Shown here: positions 44,981 to 60,659 of the stretch, piece by piece
Numbering within the stretch: position 1 is the stretch's first letter
How the letters are laid out: each line of letters begins with the position of its first letter
Source of the DNA: Plenodomus lindquistii
Taxonomy: Eukaryota > Ascomycota > Dothideomycetes > Pleosporales > Leptosphaeriaceae
Direction: 5' to 3'
NCBI GenBank assembly: GCA_025504975.1
Contig: JANUWI010000014.1
Location: 1,116,001 to 1,180,000 of the forward strand
DNA: 64,000 nt
The notes under the pieces: model-generated
Databases searched by the model: none
Seen by the model: only the letters and a program-made list of their open reading frames with translations
Told to the model about the DNA's origin: nothing
Program-made: the position numbers and the translations under genes

Positions 44981-47173
44981 CTATATTTTATTTATTATAT
45001 AACGTATTTAACTACTAAACTAGCTATACTACTAAACTAGCTACTTTTCTTTAGTATTATAAATACTATATTTTTAATTATTATTATTATTACTATTAAT
45101 ATCTAACTTTACTGCTATAGAGCTTATATCTAATTTAGAAGTACTTTCTAAACTTTTCTAGTACGTATAAGCGTTGTGCCTAGTCCTTTTATAATTACTA
45201 TAGTATTAGATATCTAGTTAAGTAGGTATTTAACTACTACTACTATACGTATATTTTAATAGATTAGATACTATAGTTAAAGCTATAGCAGCTTATAACC
45301 TAGTATTATACTTAAAAGTATTTTTTTACTAGATTTTTTTTTTATACTTTTTTTTTTTATTATTTCTACTAATTGCTTTTTAACTTTATAGATATAGGCT
45401 TAAAAAAAAGCGTTTTAGTATAGTATTAGTTTAGCTTTTTTTATAAGCTATAAAAAGCTAGCTAATATAGTAATAGATAACTAAATAAAAAATTTATATA
45501 TAAGCTTTAACTAAAACCTAAATTTATAAGTATTACTTAGAGTTTTAGATTACTATAAATTTACTAGTAGGGAAGGTTAAAGTAGAGTATATATCTAGAA
45601 ATTAATATAATCTAGTACTACCTACGCGTTATTAAAAACTAGCTTTAACACTTTAAAAGCTTTTTAATAGTTATTAACTATAAATATATTAAAAAACGCG
45701 TTTTTAAAAGCTAAAATAAAGCTTTTTTTATTAATATAGAAAATATATTAGCGTGCTAAATTTTACACGCGCTAGAAGTATTTATACTTTAATAGTAAAA
45801 AATATACTATATTAAATAGCTAAAGAATATAGAATAAATAGATAAATATATAGAGTATTAGAATTTTATTCTCTATATAGTAGTTTTTAAACTTTTAGTT
45901 TAGATAGCTTTTATAGCTATTTAAAATTAGTAACTAGTATACTTTTACTTTTTACACTTTTATATACGCGTTAAAGTGCTTTAACTACTCTAGTCTAAAT
46001 ATATTATTTATTTAGCTATTTTTAAAGACTAATAGTTTTTAGTTATAAAAAATACTAGTTTTTTTATACTATATAGAGATATGTACACGTTTTTTATAGA
46101 TAATAAAAAGTAAAGTTATATCTTTTAAAATATATATACTTTAGATAATAGTAATTTACTTATAATTACCTAGCTAAATAAAATCTAGCTAATTACGTTT
46201 TTTAAAATTTATAATAACTTTTATAAATCTAATTATATCTATCTAGAAGCTAGTTTTATTAAAGTTATAGACGTTATTATTCTAGATACTATACTTAGTT
46301 TTTATTTTATCTATAAATTTAAACTACGCGCTAATAATCTCTAGATTTTTCTATTTTATTCTCTACCTATTTTTTACTTAGTTAAAAGCTATTTTAAACT
46401 TATTTAAATATGTTATAAAGCGTTTAGCCTAGTATTTACCTACTAGTATTCTATTATATACTTTTAGTATTTTATTAGCTATATTTTCTACTTTATATAG
46501 CTAGAGCGTAAACTTTTATAAATTAAAATTAAAAATATATTAGATAATTATCTGCTTTTTAGTAGTAGTAAATTTCTAGTAATTAGATTAAATTTTAGCG
46601 CGTAGAGTAGTTCTGTTAATCTAATTAAAAAGCCTCTAATAATTAACTTTAAAGGCTATAGTAGTAGCCTGTTAGCTTTTAAATTAGCTAGCTTTAAAAG
46701 TAAAATAAATAAATTCTAATTAGCTTTTAGTTTAAATTAATATTACGTTATATTATTAGGGTATATTATATAGAGTATAGTATTTATAATACTAAAGAAA
46801 AGTAGCTAGCTTAGTAGTATAGCTAGCTTAGTAGTAGAATATATTATATACTATATACTTACTAAACTAATTTAAATATAGTTTATATAACTCTAGTAAG
46901 CTATAAAAATTAATAGTAATATAAAGCTAAAAAGATTTTAAAAATAGTACTATTAGACTTTTAAATTAATAAAAAGTTTAATATAGTAAAATATCTAGCT
47001 TATAAAGTATAACTAGGCTATAATAAAAGTAAAACTATAATATACTTTATAAATAAATTAGATATATAGAGAAATTAAATACTTTACTAAAACTCTACTA
47101 AACTTTTTATATCTATATAATACTTTAATACTAGTATAATTTATAGTTTTTAGATAAAAATAAAATATAGCTT

Positions 47174-47596
47174 ACGCTATATAATAGTTTAAAAATATAA
47201 AGTACTAAATAGCGTTTAAATTAGTTAAAAAGTATATAGAAGTACATGTAAATTAAAAAACTAAATAAATTATATTTTTATAAGCTTTGTATAAAAGAAT
47301 AAAAAAATTATACTTTTATAGTTCTATTAAAAAAGCAAGCTATATAGAGTAGAATTTAGTAGTAGTTCTAGGCCTTTATAAAATTCTTTTTTTCCCTCTA
47401 CTATATTAGCACGTAGGTAATAGTAAAGTAGAAATTTTAGTAAAATCTAGGCTAGATATAGTATAGAGATAGTTTAAATAGAAATTAATATAGTTTTCTA
47501 TTTTTAATAAATTTATATAAAGAAAAATAGAAGTAGTTTATAAAAAAGCTTTTATAGCTAAAAGTTATTATTATAATAGAATATAGCTTTATTATA
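47174..47596 (+). repeat. Direct repeat, copy B (about 0.42 kb)
   Basis: Partner of 44557-44980, separated by 2.2 kb. It keeps slightly more C and G (for example AGGCCTTTATAAAATTC, where copy A has AGGCTTTTATAAAG). Confidence 0.8.
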
Positions 47597-50500
47597 TTAC
47601 TTTTTACTTTAAATTAAATAGTTTTATATCTAAGTGTACTCTATATTACTTTTATATAAAGTTTATTTTAAAATTATTATTTTATTAAAGTAAATATAAC
47701 TTTTTATTTATTATTTATTAATAATTATTATAATAACTACTAAATCTAGTAGTTACTCTAGTAGAATATAATAATTTTTTAAATATTATAATTTTTTTTT
47801 ACTTTTTATACTTTATACTTTCTTATATATACTTTATTACTATTTATTATTACTTTTAATACTAATACTAAATAGCTTTTATAAAAATACCTATATCTAT
47901 AACTTTAGATATATATCTTTTAGTTTATTAGATTTTTTATTTATATTTTATCTAGGCCTAGTTTTATAATAAATTTAACTTTATATATTTATTTAAATTA
48001 GTAGATTTAAAAAAGTATACTTATTACACACTTTTAAATAAAAAGTATAAACTAGTAAATAGCTATTTTTTTCTACTAGTTTAGAGTTTTTTCTAATTTT
48101 TTTAAGTACCTATATATATAGAACTAGAATATAACTAAATTATAGTAGTACTTTATAATTTTAAAAGCTTTACTATATAAACTATACTAGCTAATTAAAA
48201 TAGGCAGATTCTAAAGAGTAAATACTAAATAAATTAAAATAAATTAACTACTTTATAGTTTTATATAAAAGAAAGGAATTTTATAAAAGTTTATATAGAA
48301 TACTTTAGCTACTTTTAGCGTAGCTCTAAAGCTTTATTACTAAAGCTCTAGACTAGGCTCTATCTATTATATTACTCCCTTTTTTACCTAAGCGTTTACT
48401 TTATAATCTCTAGGTAAAAAGTATATAATAGCGCGTAATTACATAACTTTTTATATTTTCTACTATATAAAAGCTACTTTTTTACTTTTATAATTCTTTT
48501 TTCTACTACTATACTTTCTTCTATTACTTTTACTATATTTAGGTTTTTTAATACCTCTATTTATAAAAGTAAGGCTTCTACTACCTCTACTAGTAATAAA
48601 AGCTTTTCTAGTAATTTTTTTTTAGTAGATAGCTTTATATTATTTACTATACTACAGCGTAACTTTAATACTAACTATTACTATATTAAGTACTTTAAAA
48701 AGCTTTATCTATACTACTATATTTTTATTAGCTTTTATATTTACTTTTATAATAACTACGTTAGAAAATTCTACTATATACTTGCTAGCGTTAGTTATAT
48801 AGAATACTAGTAACTAGGTAGTTAGTAATATAAGTTACTAATTTACTACTTTTATTTTATAAAGCCTTTTTTTATGTATATAATAGCTAAAAAACTAGTA
48901 AAATACGTCTAGTATAGTAAGTAAAAATATGTATATTATATACACACTAAGTATCTCTAGTAGTAGTAAGTTAAAAAAAGTAGGTAATATAAAATATTTA
49001 AATTACTATAGATACTATAAGTACTATTTATACTATATATACTACCTATACTATATTTACTACGTATAATACTTATAATACGCTTATAAACTATATTATA
49101 CTACTATAAACTACTACTATAAATTATTAAACTCTAGGCTTATAGATTATATACGTCTAGTAAAAAAACCTAGTAACTCTAGTATACTAAAAGGGTTAAT
49201 GTATATTATTTAATATTATAACTTTAAAAATAGTTAGAAGCGCTATTTACTTTTTTAAATTTTTTTATATTATTTATATATATAGCTTTGTTTATTCTGC
49301 GTATATTAGCTATATTATTTAAAGTATAGACTTTAGTTATAGTAACTACTACGCTATTAGTTAGATATATTTTTTATAAATTTTATATAGGTAATACTAT
49401 AGATAAAAAAAAATAGTACTACTATATATAGTATTAAAAAACTCTATTATAGTAGTAAATAAATAATAGTATTAATTAAATATTATAATTTAGTATAGGT
49501 AGTAGTATATAGTATTATATTTATAATATAGCCTAAATATAAAAAGTATTTATAGTAGCACTTATTATTCTATAATAGCTACTCTATTAGTAGGTTTAAC
49601 TCCTCTAGAGCTAGGTTAAAATTATCTAAAAAGATTAGTAGGTTTAATTAAAAATAAAAGTTAGCTTTAAAAAGTTTACTTTACTAGTAAAACTTTATAA
49701 AAGTTATTTTTATTTTTTTTTACTTTACTATTATCTTCTTTACTATAGCACGTTACTCTAGAGGTAACTTTATAAGTTTATTAGCTTCTATACTATTAGA
49801 TTGACTATCTAATTTAATTTTATTTACTACTACACTTTTTAGCCTAGTAGTTAAATAATCCTCTATTAGTTTTTTAATTACTAGCTATTTATTAGCCCTC
49901 TATACTATACCCTTTTTTAACTAAAATAACTAGGCTAATATAAAAAGCTTTATAGAATATTAGTATTATTTAGGTAACTAGTTTATAATCTACTAACTAG
50001 TTAAGTAAAGTCTGCTATAGCTAATAATTTAACTATATTTTTACTCTAATAGCTAATAGTAAAGTCTAGAGCTACTACTATAAAAGCTATTAATATTATA
50101 CTAGGTATATTAAACTACTTTACAGCGCTATTTTTTACTACTAGCTTTTACTTTAATATAGATAAATACTAAATTTTAGTAAATATTTTAGCTATTATTT
50201 AATATTTAAATAGGGTGCTATAGTTAGTTAAATTACTATAGATAAATTTAAACTTTTTACGTAGTTTAGCTAGTAATATAGATGCTATTATACTAGTATA
50301 AAAGCTATACTAGCGCTTTACTATAAAGTAAACTATATTTATTATCTAATAATAGAAGCTAGTTAGAGTATTATATATCTAATGTTATTAGTTATATCTA
50401 ATATAAATAGAAGTACGTACTTCTTTTATAAAGTTTTTATATAGGTTTTATTATAGTATTTCTATTTTAAATATTACTACTATCTATTTATCTAATAAAA

Positions 50501-53500
50501 GCGCTTTAAATTTACTTTTATAAAAGTCTATCTATAGAGTTACTATATAGGTATAGCTTATATTATCCTTTATAAATATAGTATATAATAAAAGCTTTAT
50601 TACACGCTTTATTATTTTACTTTTTTTAGACTATAAATATTTAGTTTTTTATTTTTTAAATCTCTATATTTAAATTACCTAGTTAGACCTAGTATTTAAC
50701 GCCTTACGCTTAAAATAGGTATTTTATAAAAAAGAAAAGTTTAAAGCTATATAAATATTAGTATATAAATACTAAAACGTATTACTATAGATATATACCT
50801 ATATCTCTATTTAATTATATTTACTTAAATATACTAGGCGTAGATACTCTATCTATTTTCTATATATATTTAGTACTAGAGTGTATACTATAGATAAATA
50901 GTATAACCTATTTAGGCTTTTTATTACTCTAGACTTTTATAAATATTATTACTAAATTTTATTTTATATTAGAGTGCGCTAAGATAAAATAGTATTTACT
51001 AGATTTTTAAAGTTATAAAAGTAGTCTAGCTTATAGTTAGTAGTAAACTATATAAACTTACTATATTATAAATTTAAGTCTAAAAGTAATAGTAGTAGTA
51101 GTAGTAGAATAGACGTGCTAGTAGTATATAGCGTTCTATAACTCTAGTTAATATTTTTAGAGTTAGAGTATATATAAAATAGTTAGCTAGATATTAGTTA
51201 TAGTTTTAAACCTAATTTTATTTAGTAAATTATAGTTAGTATATAAAGCGTGCTCTAATATAGTAGTTATATATATATAGTATTTATAGTTCTATTTTAA
51301 ACTAATTATATATTCTATTATTATATATATTAGTTATAGGTATTAAGTATAGTTTAATTATTATATATATTTTAAATATACTAACTAGTACACGTTTTAT
51401 AATATAATAGTATACTCTTTTTAAGCTTTATTAAACTTCTATATAAACTAAAAGTAGGTAATAGAAAAGCATTATATATATTCTAGATAGATAGTAGATA
51501 TTTACTAAAACTTAGTATAGTTAATAAAAACTAAAAAAAAATAGGTATATAAAATGTTTAAAAGCTAAAAAAAAGTTATTATTTAATTTATACTATACTA
51601 AATTTAACTATTACTTAGCGTTACTCTCTATTACTATATATTAGTATAGAATATATACTATAATAAATAGACTTTATACGTACCTAAACTTTTCTCTCTA
51701 TAATAAATATAAGTTAAGTTTTTTTATTAGTAAAAAAGTTTATAATAGTACTATACTATTAGAACGTAGCATTAACTTTTATCTAAGCTTATTAGTTATT
51801 TTACTTAATATAGTAAAATAAAATATCTACTACTAAATTAAATAGTAAGTTTTAATAGATTACTACTATAAACTTATTATATTCTATATTATCTACTAGC
51901 GTAGTATTTTCTATAGTAAAGCTATAAAGTAAATTTTTACTATAGATAAAAATAAATGCTATACGCTCTATATTATATACAAGTATTATTATAGGTATTT
52001 ATATTAAAGTATATAGTATTATAGACGTAGTTACGCTATATACTTAAGTATTATATTAGAGAGAGGTAAAAAAAAATATAGATATTTATATTTAATTTTA
52101 ACACGTTATATTATAGTTATAGCGCTTTACTATAAGTATAATAACTTTATATTATTAAATACTATTAAAAGTAGTATAACTACTACTATATCTAGATATA
52201 ACTATAGAATCTAGTTATAGTAGTCTATTTTATACAAAACGCGTTTTTAAACTATAGCTAAAAAAACTCTATAATAGTATTACATTTTTAAAACTATAGT
52301 ATATATAGTAGTATTTATTTTAGAATATATTAAATAAGCTATATAGATAAATTTATAAATTTAATATATTTAATATAGTATAAAAAGATATAGAGTAGTA
52401 GAATATATATAGTAAATTTATCTAGTACTATATATATAAAATGCTTAGCGCCTAATATAGCTATTTTTATATCTATAGCTAATAATAATTTAGATAATAC
52501 CTATCTAGATACGCTTTTAATACGTATAAGTAGTATAGAATTATATAGTTTAAAGTCTAGTAAATAGTTCTATCTAATATTATACTATTATAGTTACTAG
52601 GTATATAATAGAAATTTTAATACTATTTTATATATTTAAGTTTTTATATAAATATACATTTAGCTTTATTTAAACTTTATATATACTATAACGTATATAT
52701 ATTATTATTAGTAGTATAAATTATATATAGAATACGCTTTTATAATAAATAGATAATATATTATTTAATCTATTCTATACCTACTTTTTCTTTTTATACG
52801 CTTATAATATACTTTTCTACTTTTTTATAAAGTTTAGAGAATACTAAGTATTATATTTATTCTAGTCTATATAATTATTTACTAAGTAAGTTACATCTCT
52901 ATTTTTACTTTTATAGAGTAGTTCTTTTAGTATAAAGTTTATAGGCTGTAAAACAGACACTATATTATATATTTAAAAGGCTCTAAGCTTTTATAGATAT
53001 ACTATAGTATTATAAAATTAGTAGTAAACTATTATTATACTATTAACTTTATTAAATGTAGCTTTATTATTAAACTATATAGTTTTTATAAAAGTGTATT
53101 AGTACTGCTTTTTTAGTGCTTTTATAGTATTTTTTTTTCTAGTAGCGTAAAAACTAGATAAACTTAGCCTAGTAGGTAGCTAAATGCAAAGCAGTTATTT
53201 TTATTATCTAGCTTTATATACTTTTAAACCTAGATAAAGTTTTTCTATTCTTTTTTAAACGCGTAGTAATTAGTTAAATAATAGACTATAAGTTTTTTTT
53301 TAGTATCTAGATTATCTATACTTTTATCTATACCTATCTAGTATATAATAAATTAACTAATCTATATTTTTATACTCTATACCTATATATTATCTATTTT
53401 TTATTTATTTTTATTTTTATTTATAATTAGTATACAGTTGCGCCTTATTTATTAAACTATAATATAAATAGTAACTACTACTAGAAAGTCTAGATAAAAT

Positions 53501-54649
53501 AGATAATCTACTACTTTACTAATAGTTATAGTTTTTATATAGTTAGAAGTAGACGTAATAAACTATCTAAATTTAAATATTATTACTAAAGTAGTAACTC
53601 TAACTATATAAACTTCTATATTATAATCTATTTAGGTTTATAGGCTACTATCTATATATATCTATTTATATTTAAAAGTAAAAAAAGTAGTATACTTTAA
53701 ATTATAAATATAGATCTATTATAGAAAGTAATAATAGTTTATTATTTAATAGAACTATTTAATTATATTACTATAAAACGCCTCTCTATTAGTTCTAGTA
53801 TCTAGTCTATCTAATAATCTAAAATACTTAATATTACTAATTATATAGAATAGAGCGTGCTATTTTAGAAAATAGAAGTGCCTATTTAAATAGTATAAGT
53901 AGAATTCCTTTTTATATACATCTATTTAGTTAATAGCGCTCTATATATAATTAAAAGTAGTAGTATTATAGTATTAGTAGAATATAATAGCTATAGAATT
54001 ATATACAGTATAGATAAACTATATAGTATAAAAAGTATATAAGTATAATAGAAAAAATATAACTACTATAAACTATTAAATAATAACTTTTTACTTTTTT
54101 CTAGTCTACTATTTCTATTTACTATAATTTAGTATTATATTATTACCTATCTAATATAGTAGCTATTAGAAGCGTTTATCTAGCTATTCTAGTTCTAATA
54201 CTTTTTAAATATAAGTATTATTTTTTACTTCCTTTTACCTAAAGACTTTCTCTCTAAAAAGCTTTTTAATCTAGCTTAGTATATACTATAGAAGACTTTT
54301 AAAAAGTAAATAAAGTATATTAGTTAGTATTCTCTAGTATATATTAAACCTAGCGTGTTTCTAGGTAAAGTAAACCTCTAGGTATACCTAGTTTAAATTA
54401 CTTATTAGTATATTTTTATATATTTATAGTTTTTACTATATCTGCATCTATAGGTTATTACGCTATAGGTATTCTATATAAAAATTTTTTTAATTACTAG
54501 ATAGAATACTATACTAAATACAGTACTATCTAGATTTAACTTTTAATATAAAAACTTACTTTTTATAGTCTATAAAAATATATAATAATATTAAATAGTA
54601 GTATTAGCTTTAATTATTAGCGTAATATAAAGTAAGTTTATAGATAGAG

Positions 54650-56875
54650 TAGTATTCTAAAACTAGAGTCTAGTAAAAATAATAATAAAATAGTAGATAG
54701 ATAGAATATATACGTTTTAATATATAACCTATTATATACTAGTAAACTTTTTTTTTACTAATACTAGTAATAATAAGTACAAATTCTATAAAAATAGTAC
54801 TAGGTATAAGTTTTCTATATTAGGCTTTATAACTAAAGTTACTAATAAAAAAATATACTAGCTATATAGTAACGTTACTAGAATAGTATAATAACTAGGT
54901 TTTATCTATAGATATAATAATAGAGACTACTATACTACTAGGTAGTAGTCTAGTCTATATTTTCTATTACTAATTAGCTAAGTAGATATTATAGTATACG
55001 TATACTTTTAGAGTATTTTCTTTATTATATATATATATAGAAGTATAAACTATCTCTAATATAAATAGTCTATACTCTAAAATAAAAGCTATTACTTTAA
55101 TAATATTTTAGTATAGTATATAGTACTTAGACTTAGTATCTTTTATAATATCTATAGAAATTATTTTTTATATCTATACTTTGTTTTTTATACTACTATC
55201 TAGTAAAAATAGTCTACTCTTCTAATTTTTTATATTTAAAAATTTAAAAAGATTATATATTAGTTCTATATAAAAATCTTTTATAAAGTTATTTATATTA
55301 CTTTCTATAGCTCTAATATAATTTAGCTATATTATAAATACATAGTTATAGTTAAACTAAAAGCTAGTAAATATAAACATTTTTTATCTATTAGTAAATG
55401 TTCTATAATACGCTACTTTATATACTTAAATAGTATTTAGTCTATAGATAGAATAATACTTCTAGTAGAAATACTATTATAGGTAAAGGTTTTATAGTAT
55501 AACTAAAAAGTAGTAAACTATAGCTAAATTTTTACCTAGCTTACTACGCTAAAATTAAATATAAAAAAGCTATTTTTTATACTACTTTTTTTTTCTATAT
55601 AGCTAATAGAGTTAGTGCTGTTCTAAATAGCTGTAAAAAAACTAATATCTAGTAAAATAGTATTACTTTTATTTATCTCTAATATATCTATTTCTAGAAA
55701 TTCTATTACTATAGTATAGTTTTTACGTTTATTATAGTTTAGTATAAAACGTTTATTTTTATATAAAAAAGTTATAGTAATAGAATAAAAAAAAGCTATT
55801 TAGTATTTTAAGTATAATCTAGTAGTAACTCTAATATACTTTTACTAGAAGTTCTACTACTAGCTAGTTTAAAAAGGCCTATTAAGCGTGCAGCTATATT
55901 TTATAGTTAAATTAGATCTATTATATAAATAATAATAGATTAAGTATATTATAGAATATAGCTATTTTTTATAGACTTACTAGTATTTATATAAACTATT
56001 TATATAAAAAAAAACTTTATAGTACTAGTTATAGGTTTATAAAAAATCTATATTATATTAATATATATATAAATATATATTATAAGTTAAATTATAGTAG
56101 GTATTATATAGTTAGTAATATTTATAGTAAGTTATAAATAGAATTTACTATATAAGTACCTAAGTATAGTAAGTAATATATTATTTTTATAACTTTATAT
56201 TATATAACGCGTATACTCTTTTTATACCTAGCGCTATAACTATTATAATAGCCTAATAAATAACCTATTATATATAAAAATTTATAATTAAAACTATTTA
56301 TCTATAGTAAAGCTAGACGCACGTATAAATATAAAGTTTAAACTAGTAAAAGTAGTTTTTTATCTAAAATTATTATTTACACTATTTAACTTTTTTATCT
56401 ACTTTTCTATATAACTATAGTTATATTTAATAGCTTTTTTAATAGCTATTTATAAACTAGTTACAGGCTATACTATTAATAAAACTTATATAAATACCTA
56501 GTTTTACTTAATAAAGCAATTCTAGTATAGTATAAAAGCTACTAGAAAGTCTATAGTATATAGTTATTATTAATTTCTAGCTAGACCTAGATATTAATAC
56601 TATTTATATAAAGCAGCTAGCTAGGCTACTCTAATTAGACTTTTTTTACTTACTTCTTTTAGCACCTAATTGTTTTTTAAAACTTTAAAAGAAGTAGCAA
56701 TAGAGATTTTATTACTTTTATACTTTAAATTAAATTAACTAAAATCTTTTTACTTTAAACCTCTAGAGTTATAAAGTATAAAAGTATATTCTTTAATACT
56801 TTTAAATAAAATTAATAGAAAGTAGCTGTAGGCTCTACTTTACCTATAATAGTTATAGTTAAACTTAAACGTTAA
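54650..56875 (+). repeat. Large inverted repeat, left arm (about 2.2 kb)
   Basis: Reverse complement of 61775-64000. Checked at several points: the outer end (TAGTATTCTA, then GAGTCTAGTAAAAATAATAA), the segment near 54950 (CTACTAGGTAGTAGTCTAGT), the segment near 56330 (AAAGTTTAAACTAGTAAAAG-like) and the inner end (GTAGGCTCTACTTTACCTAT at about 56828). Mismatches are mostly transitions. Confidence 0.87.
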
Positions 56876-57079
56876 AAAAAAACTTTTTATAGTAATTTAG
56901 TAGATATAATTATACATAAGTATTAAAGTATTTTAAGTTAGTAGCCTATATTTAACTAGTTTTTAACTAGATTAACTACGTTTACTATAGTAACTTTACT
57001 CTATATATATAACTAAACACTTACCTATTATATACTAAGCTAAAAGTCTCTAATTCTATTTATCTACGCGTTCTATTTA

Positions 57080-57345
57080 TATAAACTAATAATACTATAT
57101 ATTAATTATATTACTTAGATTCTACTTTTTCTAGTTATAAACTATATACTATACTAGTACTATATCTATTCTATACTTTATATACTAATATATAAGTTAT
57201 AAATACTACTTACTAATACTAGGCTTACGCGTTATGTTTTTACTAATATATATTACTCTATATTAATTATATTACTAGTATTCTACTTAGTCTAGCTATA
57301 AATTATATACTGCACTAGTATACTATTTTTTCTATACTCTATTAA
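57080..57345 (+). repeat. Duplicated segment of about 90 bp
   Basis: A block beginning TATTAATTATATTACT at about 57094 recurs at about 57262, both continuing through CTAGTTATAAACTATATACT-like sequence to a TCTATACT end. Confidence 0.65.
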
Positions 57346-58554
57346 AACTACTATACTACACGCAGTTTTTTTAAAATACTATTATATTATTAGTATGTAG
57401 TAGTATCTCTATTAAAATAGGCTTTTAATATATAGCGCAGTAGTAAAAGTATATAAAAGTTATTAAAAGTTTTATATAGAGTAATTTTAAATAACCTCTA
57501 CTAACTAACTCTACGCTATTCTAAAGCGGCTAAAAACACCTAGTAAATAAGCTACTAAAAAAGCAAAGTATAGTAGCTTATACTTTACTAGTACTAGCTC
57601 TAGAATAGCGTAGAGTAACTCTAAATAACCTATAGTACCTAGTTTTTTTTACTATAAATTTAAACTCTATTTTTTTTATCTACTTCTACTATAATTACTA
57701 TATATCTTGCGTCTTTTTTTTTACTTTATATATAGTTTAAACTACTACTTTATATACTAAATAGTTAAAATAGTAGATAGTAGTAGTATAGTTAGCTAAA
57801 ATTTATATATACTACTAATCTTTAATTACGCAGCACTCTACCTATAATATAAAAACTTCTAGATTAGAGATATATTAACGTAGATTAGTAAAAATACTAA
57901 ATAATTAAGCTATCTAAGCTCTAGTATAGTAGTATAAACTTTAAAGTATAGTAGATATACATAGAGTAACTCTAAAAATCTTTTTTAATCTCTAAGCCTA
58001 GTAATAAATAGGCGTAGTGCTAGTAGCAGTAGCTAAAAAACTTATCTATTACTAAAATATAAGTAGCTTATAAAAGATATAAACTAGATTAAAATAGCTA
58101 CTACTACTAGAAAAATACATCTATTAAAATAATAGGTGTAGCCTAGTTTTTTTACTATATATTAAGCTCTAGTAGTAGCGCTTAATACTAAAAAATAATT
58201 TATAATTATACTTTTTTTACTTTATAGTATAATTTAGCTTTGTATATATAGGTGTTTATATAATACGTAATATAATATTTTTAGAGCTTATTAATACCTA
58301 TAACTACCTTTTTTTTATTAATACCTATAACTATTTACTTTTTACTAAAAGTAACTCTAGCTAAATCTTCTATACTAATAACTATAATATATTTTTTTCT
58401 AATAGCCTAGATAGCTACGTATATATTATTAACTTTAGTAAAAACCTATTATATATCTTTTAAAAAGATAATACTAGACTATAGAATATAGTTATTACTA
58501 TACTATTTAGCTTATTACTAGATATATAATAATTTTTTATAAACCTAATAGTTT

Positions 58555-59310
58555 ATAACTTTAAAGTTATTTTTAGTATAAGTAACGTAGGTGTACTCTA
58601 TAGTACTACAATTTTTTATAAATCTAATAGTTTATAATTTTAAAGTTATCTTTAGTATAAGCAACGCAGGTATACTCTATAGTACTATTAACTTCTTTAA
58701 CTTGCTTTTTATAGTAGCTAGGTAGCAGCTAATCTATAGTTATAGAGTTCTAGCTTTAATATAAATAACGCTAGTATACTTTATAGTACTATTAACCTTT
58801 CTAACTTATTTTTTATAGTAGCTAGAGCTTTAATATAAGTAACGTAGGTGTACTCTATAGTACTATTAACACTTTTAATTTATTTCTTAACCTTTTTATC
58901 TTCTCTCTAGCTATATATAGTAGTTTTAATATTTTTTAAAAAAATATAGAGCTTTAATATAAGTAACGCAGGTGTACTCTATAGTACTATTAACACCTTT
59001 AACTTATTTCTTAACTTTTCTATTCTTTCTCTAGCTGTATATAGTAGTTTTAATATCTTTTAAAAGAATATAGAGCTTTAATATAAGCAACGCAGGTGTA
59101 CTCTATAGCACTATTAACGCCTCTAACTTGTTTTTTAACTCTTTTATCCCCTTTCTAGCTGTATATAGCAGTTTTAATATTTTTTAAAAGAATACTAAAA
59201 CTTCTTTAGCTATATATAGTAGTTTTAATATCTTTTAAAAAAATACTAAAACTTCTCTAGCTGTATATAGCAGTTTTAATATTTTTTAAAAGAATACTAA
59301 AACTCCTCTA
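58555..59310 (+). repeat. Tandem array, unit about 75-125 bp
   Basis: At least six units carry the core GTAACGCAGGTGTACTCTAT followed by AGTACTATTAAC; the last three full units (from about 58835, 58957 and 59080) are spaced about 122 bp and also share CTAGCTGTATATAGTAGTTT. The array ends with shorter units of about 60 bp (59215-59305). Confidence 0.85.
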
Positions 59311-60243
59311 GCTAGTCTAATAGTTAAAGAGCTTAGTTAGTAAATTGTTTTTTTAGAGTATTAGAAAAAGACTAAAATTAGAGATTTAAAAGCGCAGCAC
59401 GTATATAAAATAAAAGCTTTTAAACTTAAAAATAAAAAGTTAAAAGCTACTTTATAATAGTTTTTAATAGTACTAGCTTTAATTATAGTATCTACTCTAG
59501 TTTCTCTACTAGCTCTAATTACAGCACCTACTTTAGTCTTTTTACTAGTTTTAACGCTATAGGCCTCTTTTACTTACTAGTATTAAAGTTAAAAATAACT
59601 CTACGCACTTTAAAAAGCTCTATAATACTAGCTAGCTATAGGCTTTAAAAAGCTCTATAATACTAGCTATAGACTTTAATAAGCCCTATAATAATAGTTT
59701 TATATACTAGATTATATAGAATTGCTAGCTATTTTTATAATAGTATAGGTAGTAGTAATACGCTGCTAGTATATAGTTTTAATTTAACTTCTAATATAAA
59801 TTACTACTCTAGGCATTTTATAAAATATTTAATTTAAAATAAAATTAAAAGATATATATATTTACGTTAAAGTTAGAATATAGTATATAAATTTAATAAT
59901 AATTAAATACGTTAGCAGCTATATAGTTCTATTTAGTAGTTAAAAGCCTAGTACTATTACCTGTATATAAATAGTAGTAGTTTTTTAACCTTTTTATATA
60001 AAATATAGCTTAAAATAACTAAGTCCCTCTATATACGCGTAATTATTATTTTATTACTAGTATAATATATAACCTACTATATAGTTTACTTTTATTTTTA
60101 CTATATTAAATAACCTATATATATAAATCTACTACCTCTCTACCTTTTTTTTTATATTCTTTTTTTTTTTTTCTCTACTTTTAAAAGGTACTATTACTAC
60201 TAATATTCTATAGTTAATACTAACCTTTTTTTTTATTACCTAC

Positions 60244-60492
60244 GCTACTAAAGCTATTTATTACTAGCGCTGCTAAAGCTGTTTATTACTAGTACTGCTA
60301 AAGCTATTTATTACTAAGCTATTTATTACTAGCGCTGCTAAAGCTATTTATTACTAGCGCTATTAAAGCTATTTATTACTAGCGCTACTAAAGCTATTTA
60401 TTACTAGCGCTACTAAAGCTACTTATTACTAGCGCTATTAAAGCTGCTTATTACTAGTACTGCTAAAGCTACTTATTACTAGCGCTATTAAT
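60244..60492 (+). repeat. Tandem array, 25-bp unit, about 9-10 copies
   Basis: The unit reads GCTGCTAAAGCTATTTATTA followed by CTAGC, with small C/T variants between copies. One copy is shortened near 60318. Confidence 0.9.
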
Positions 60493-60659
60493 CTATTACG
60501 TATTATAGGCGTTATTCTAGTTTAATTATACTTTTAAAACTAAGCCTCTACTTTTTTTATATAGTCTATTTACTAATATATTTACTAGGTATATTGTCTA
60601 TTACAAGCGTAACTTTATATTACTTATTAAAATATATTATAGTTAGAGCTATTTACTAG

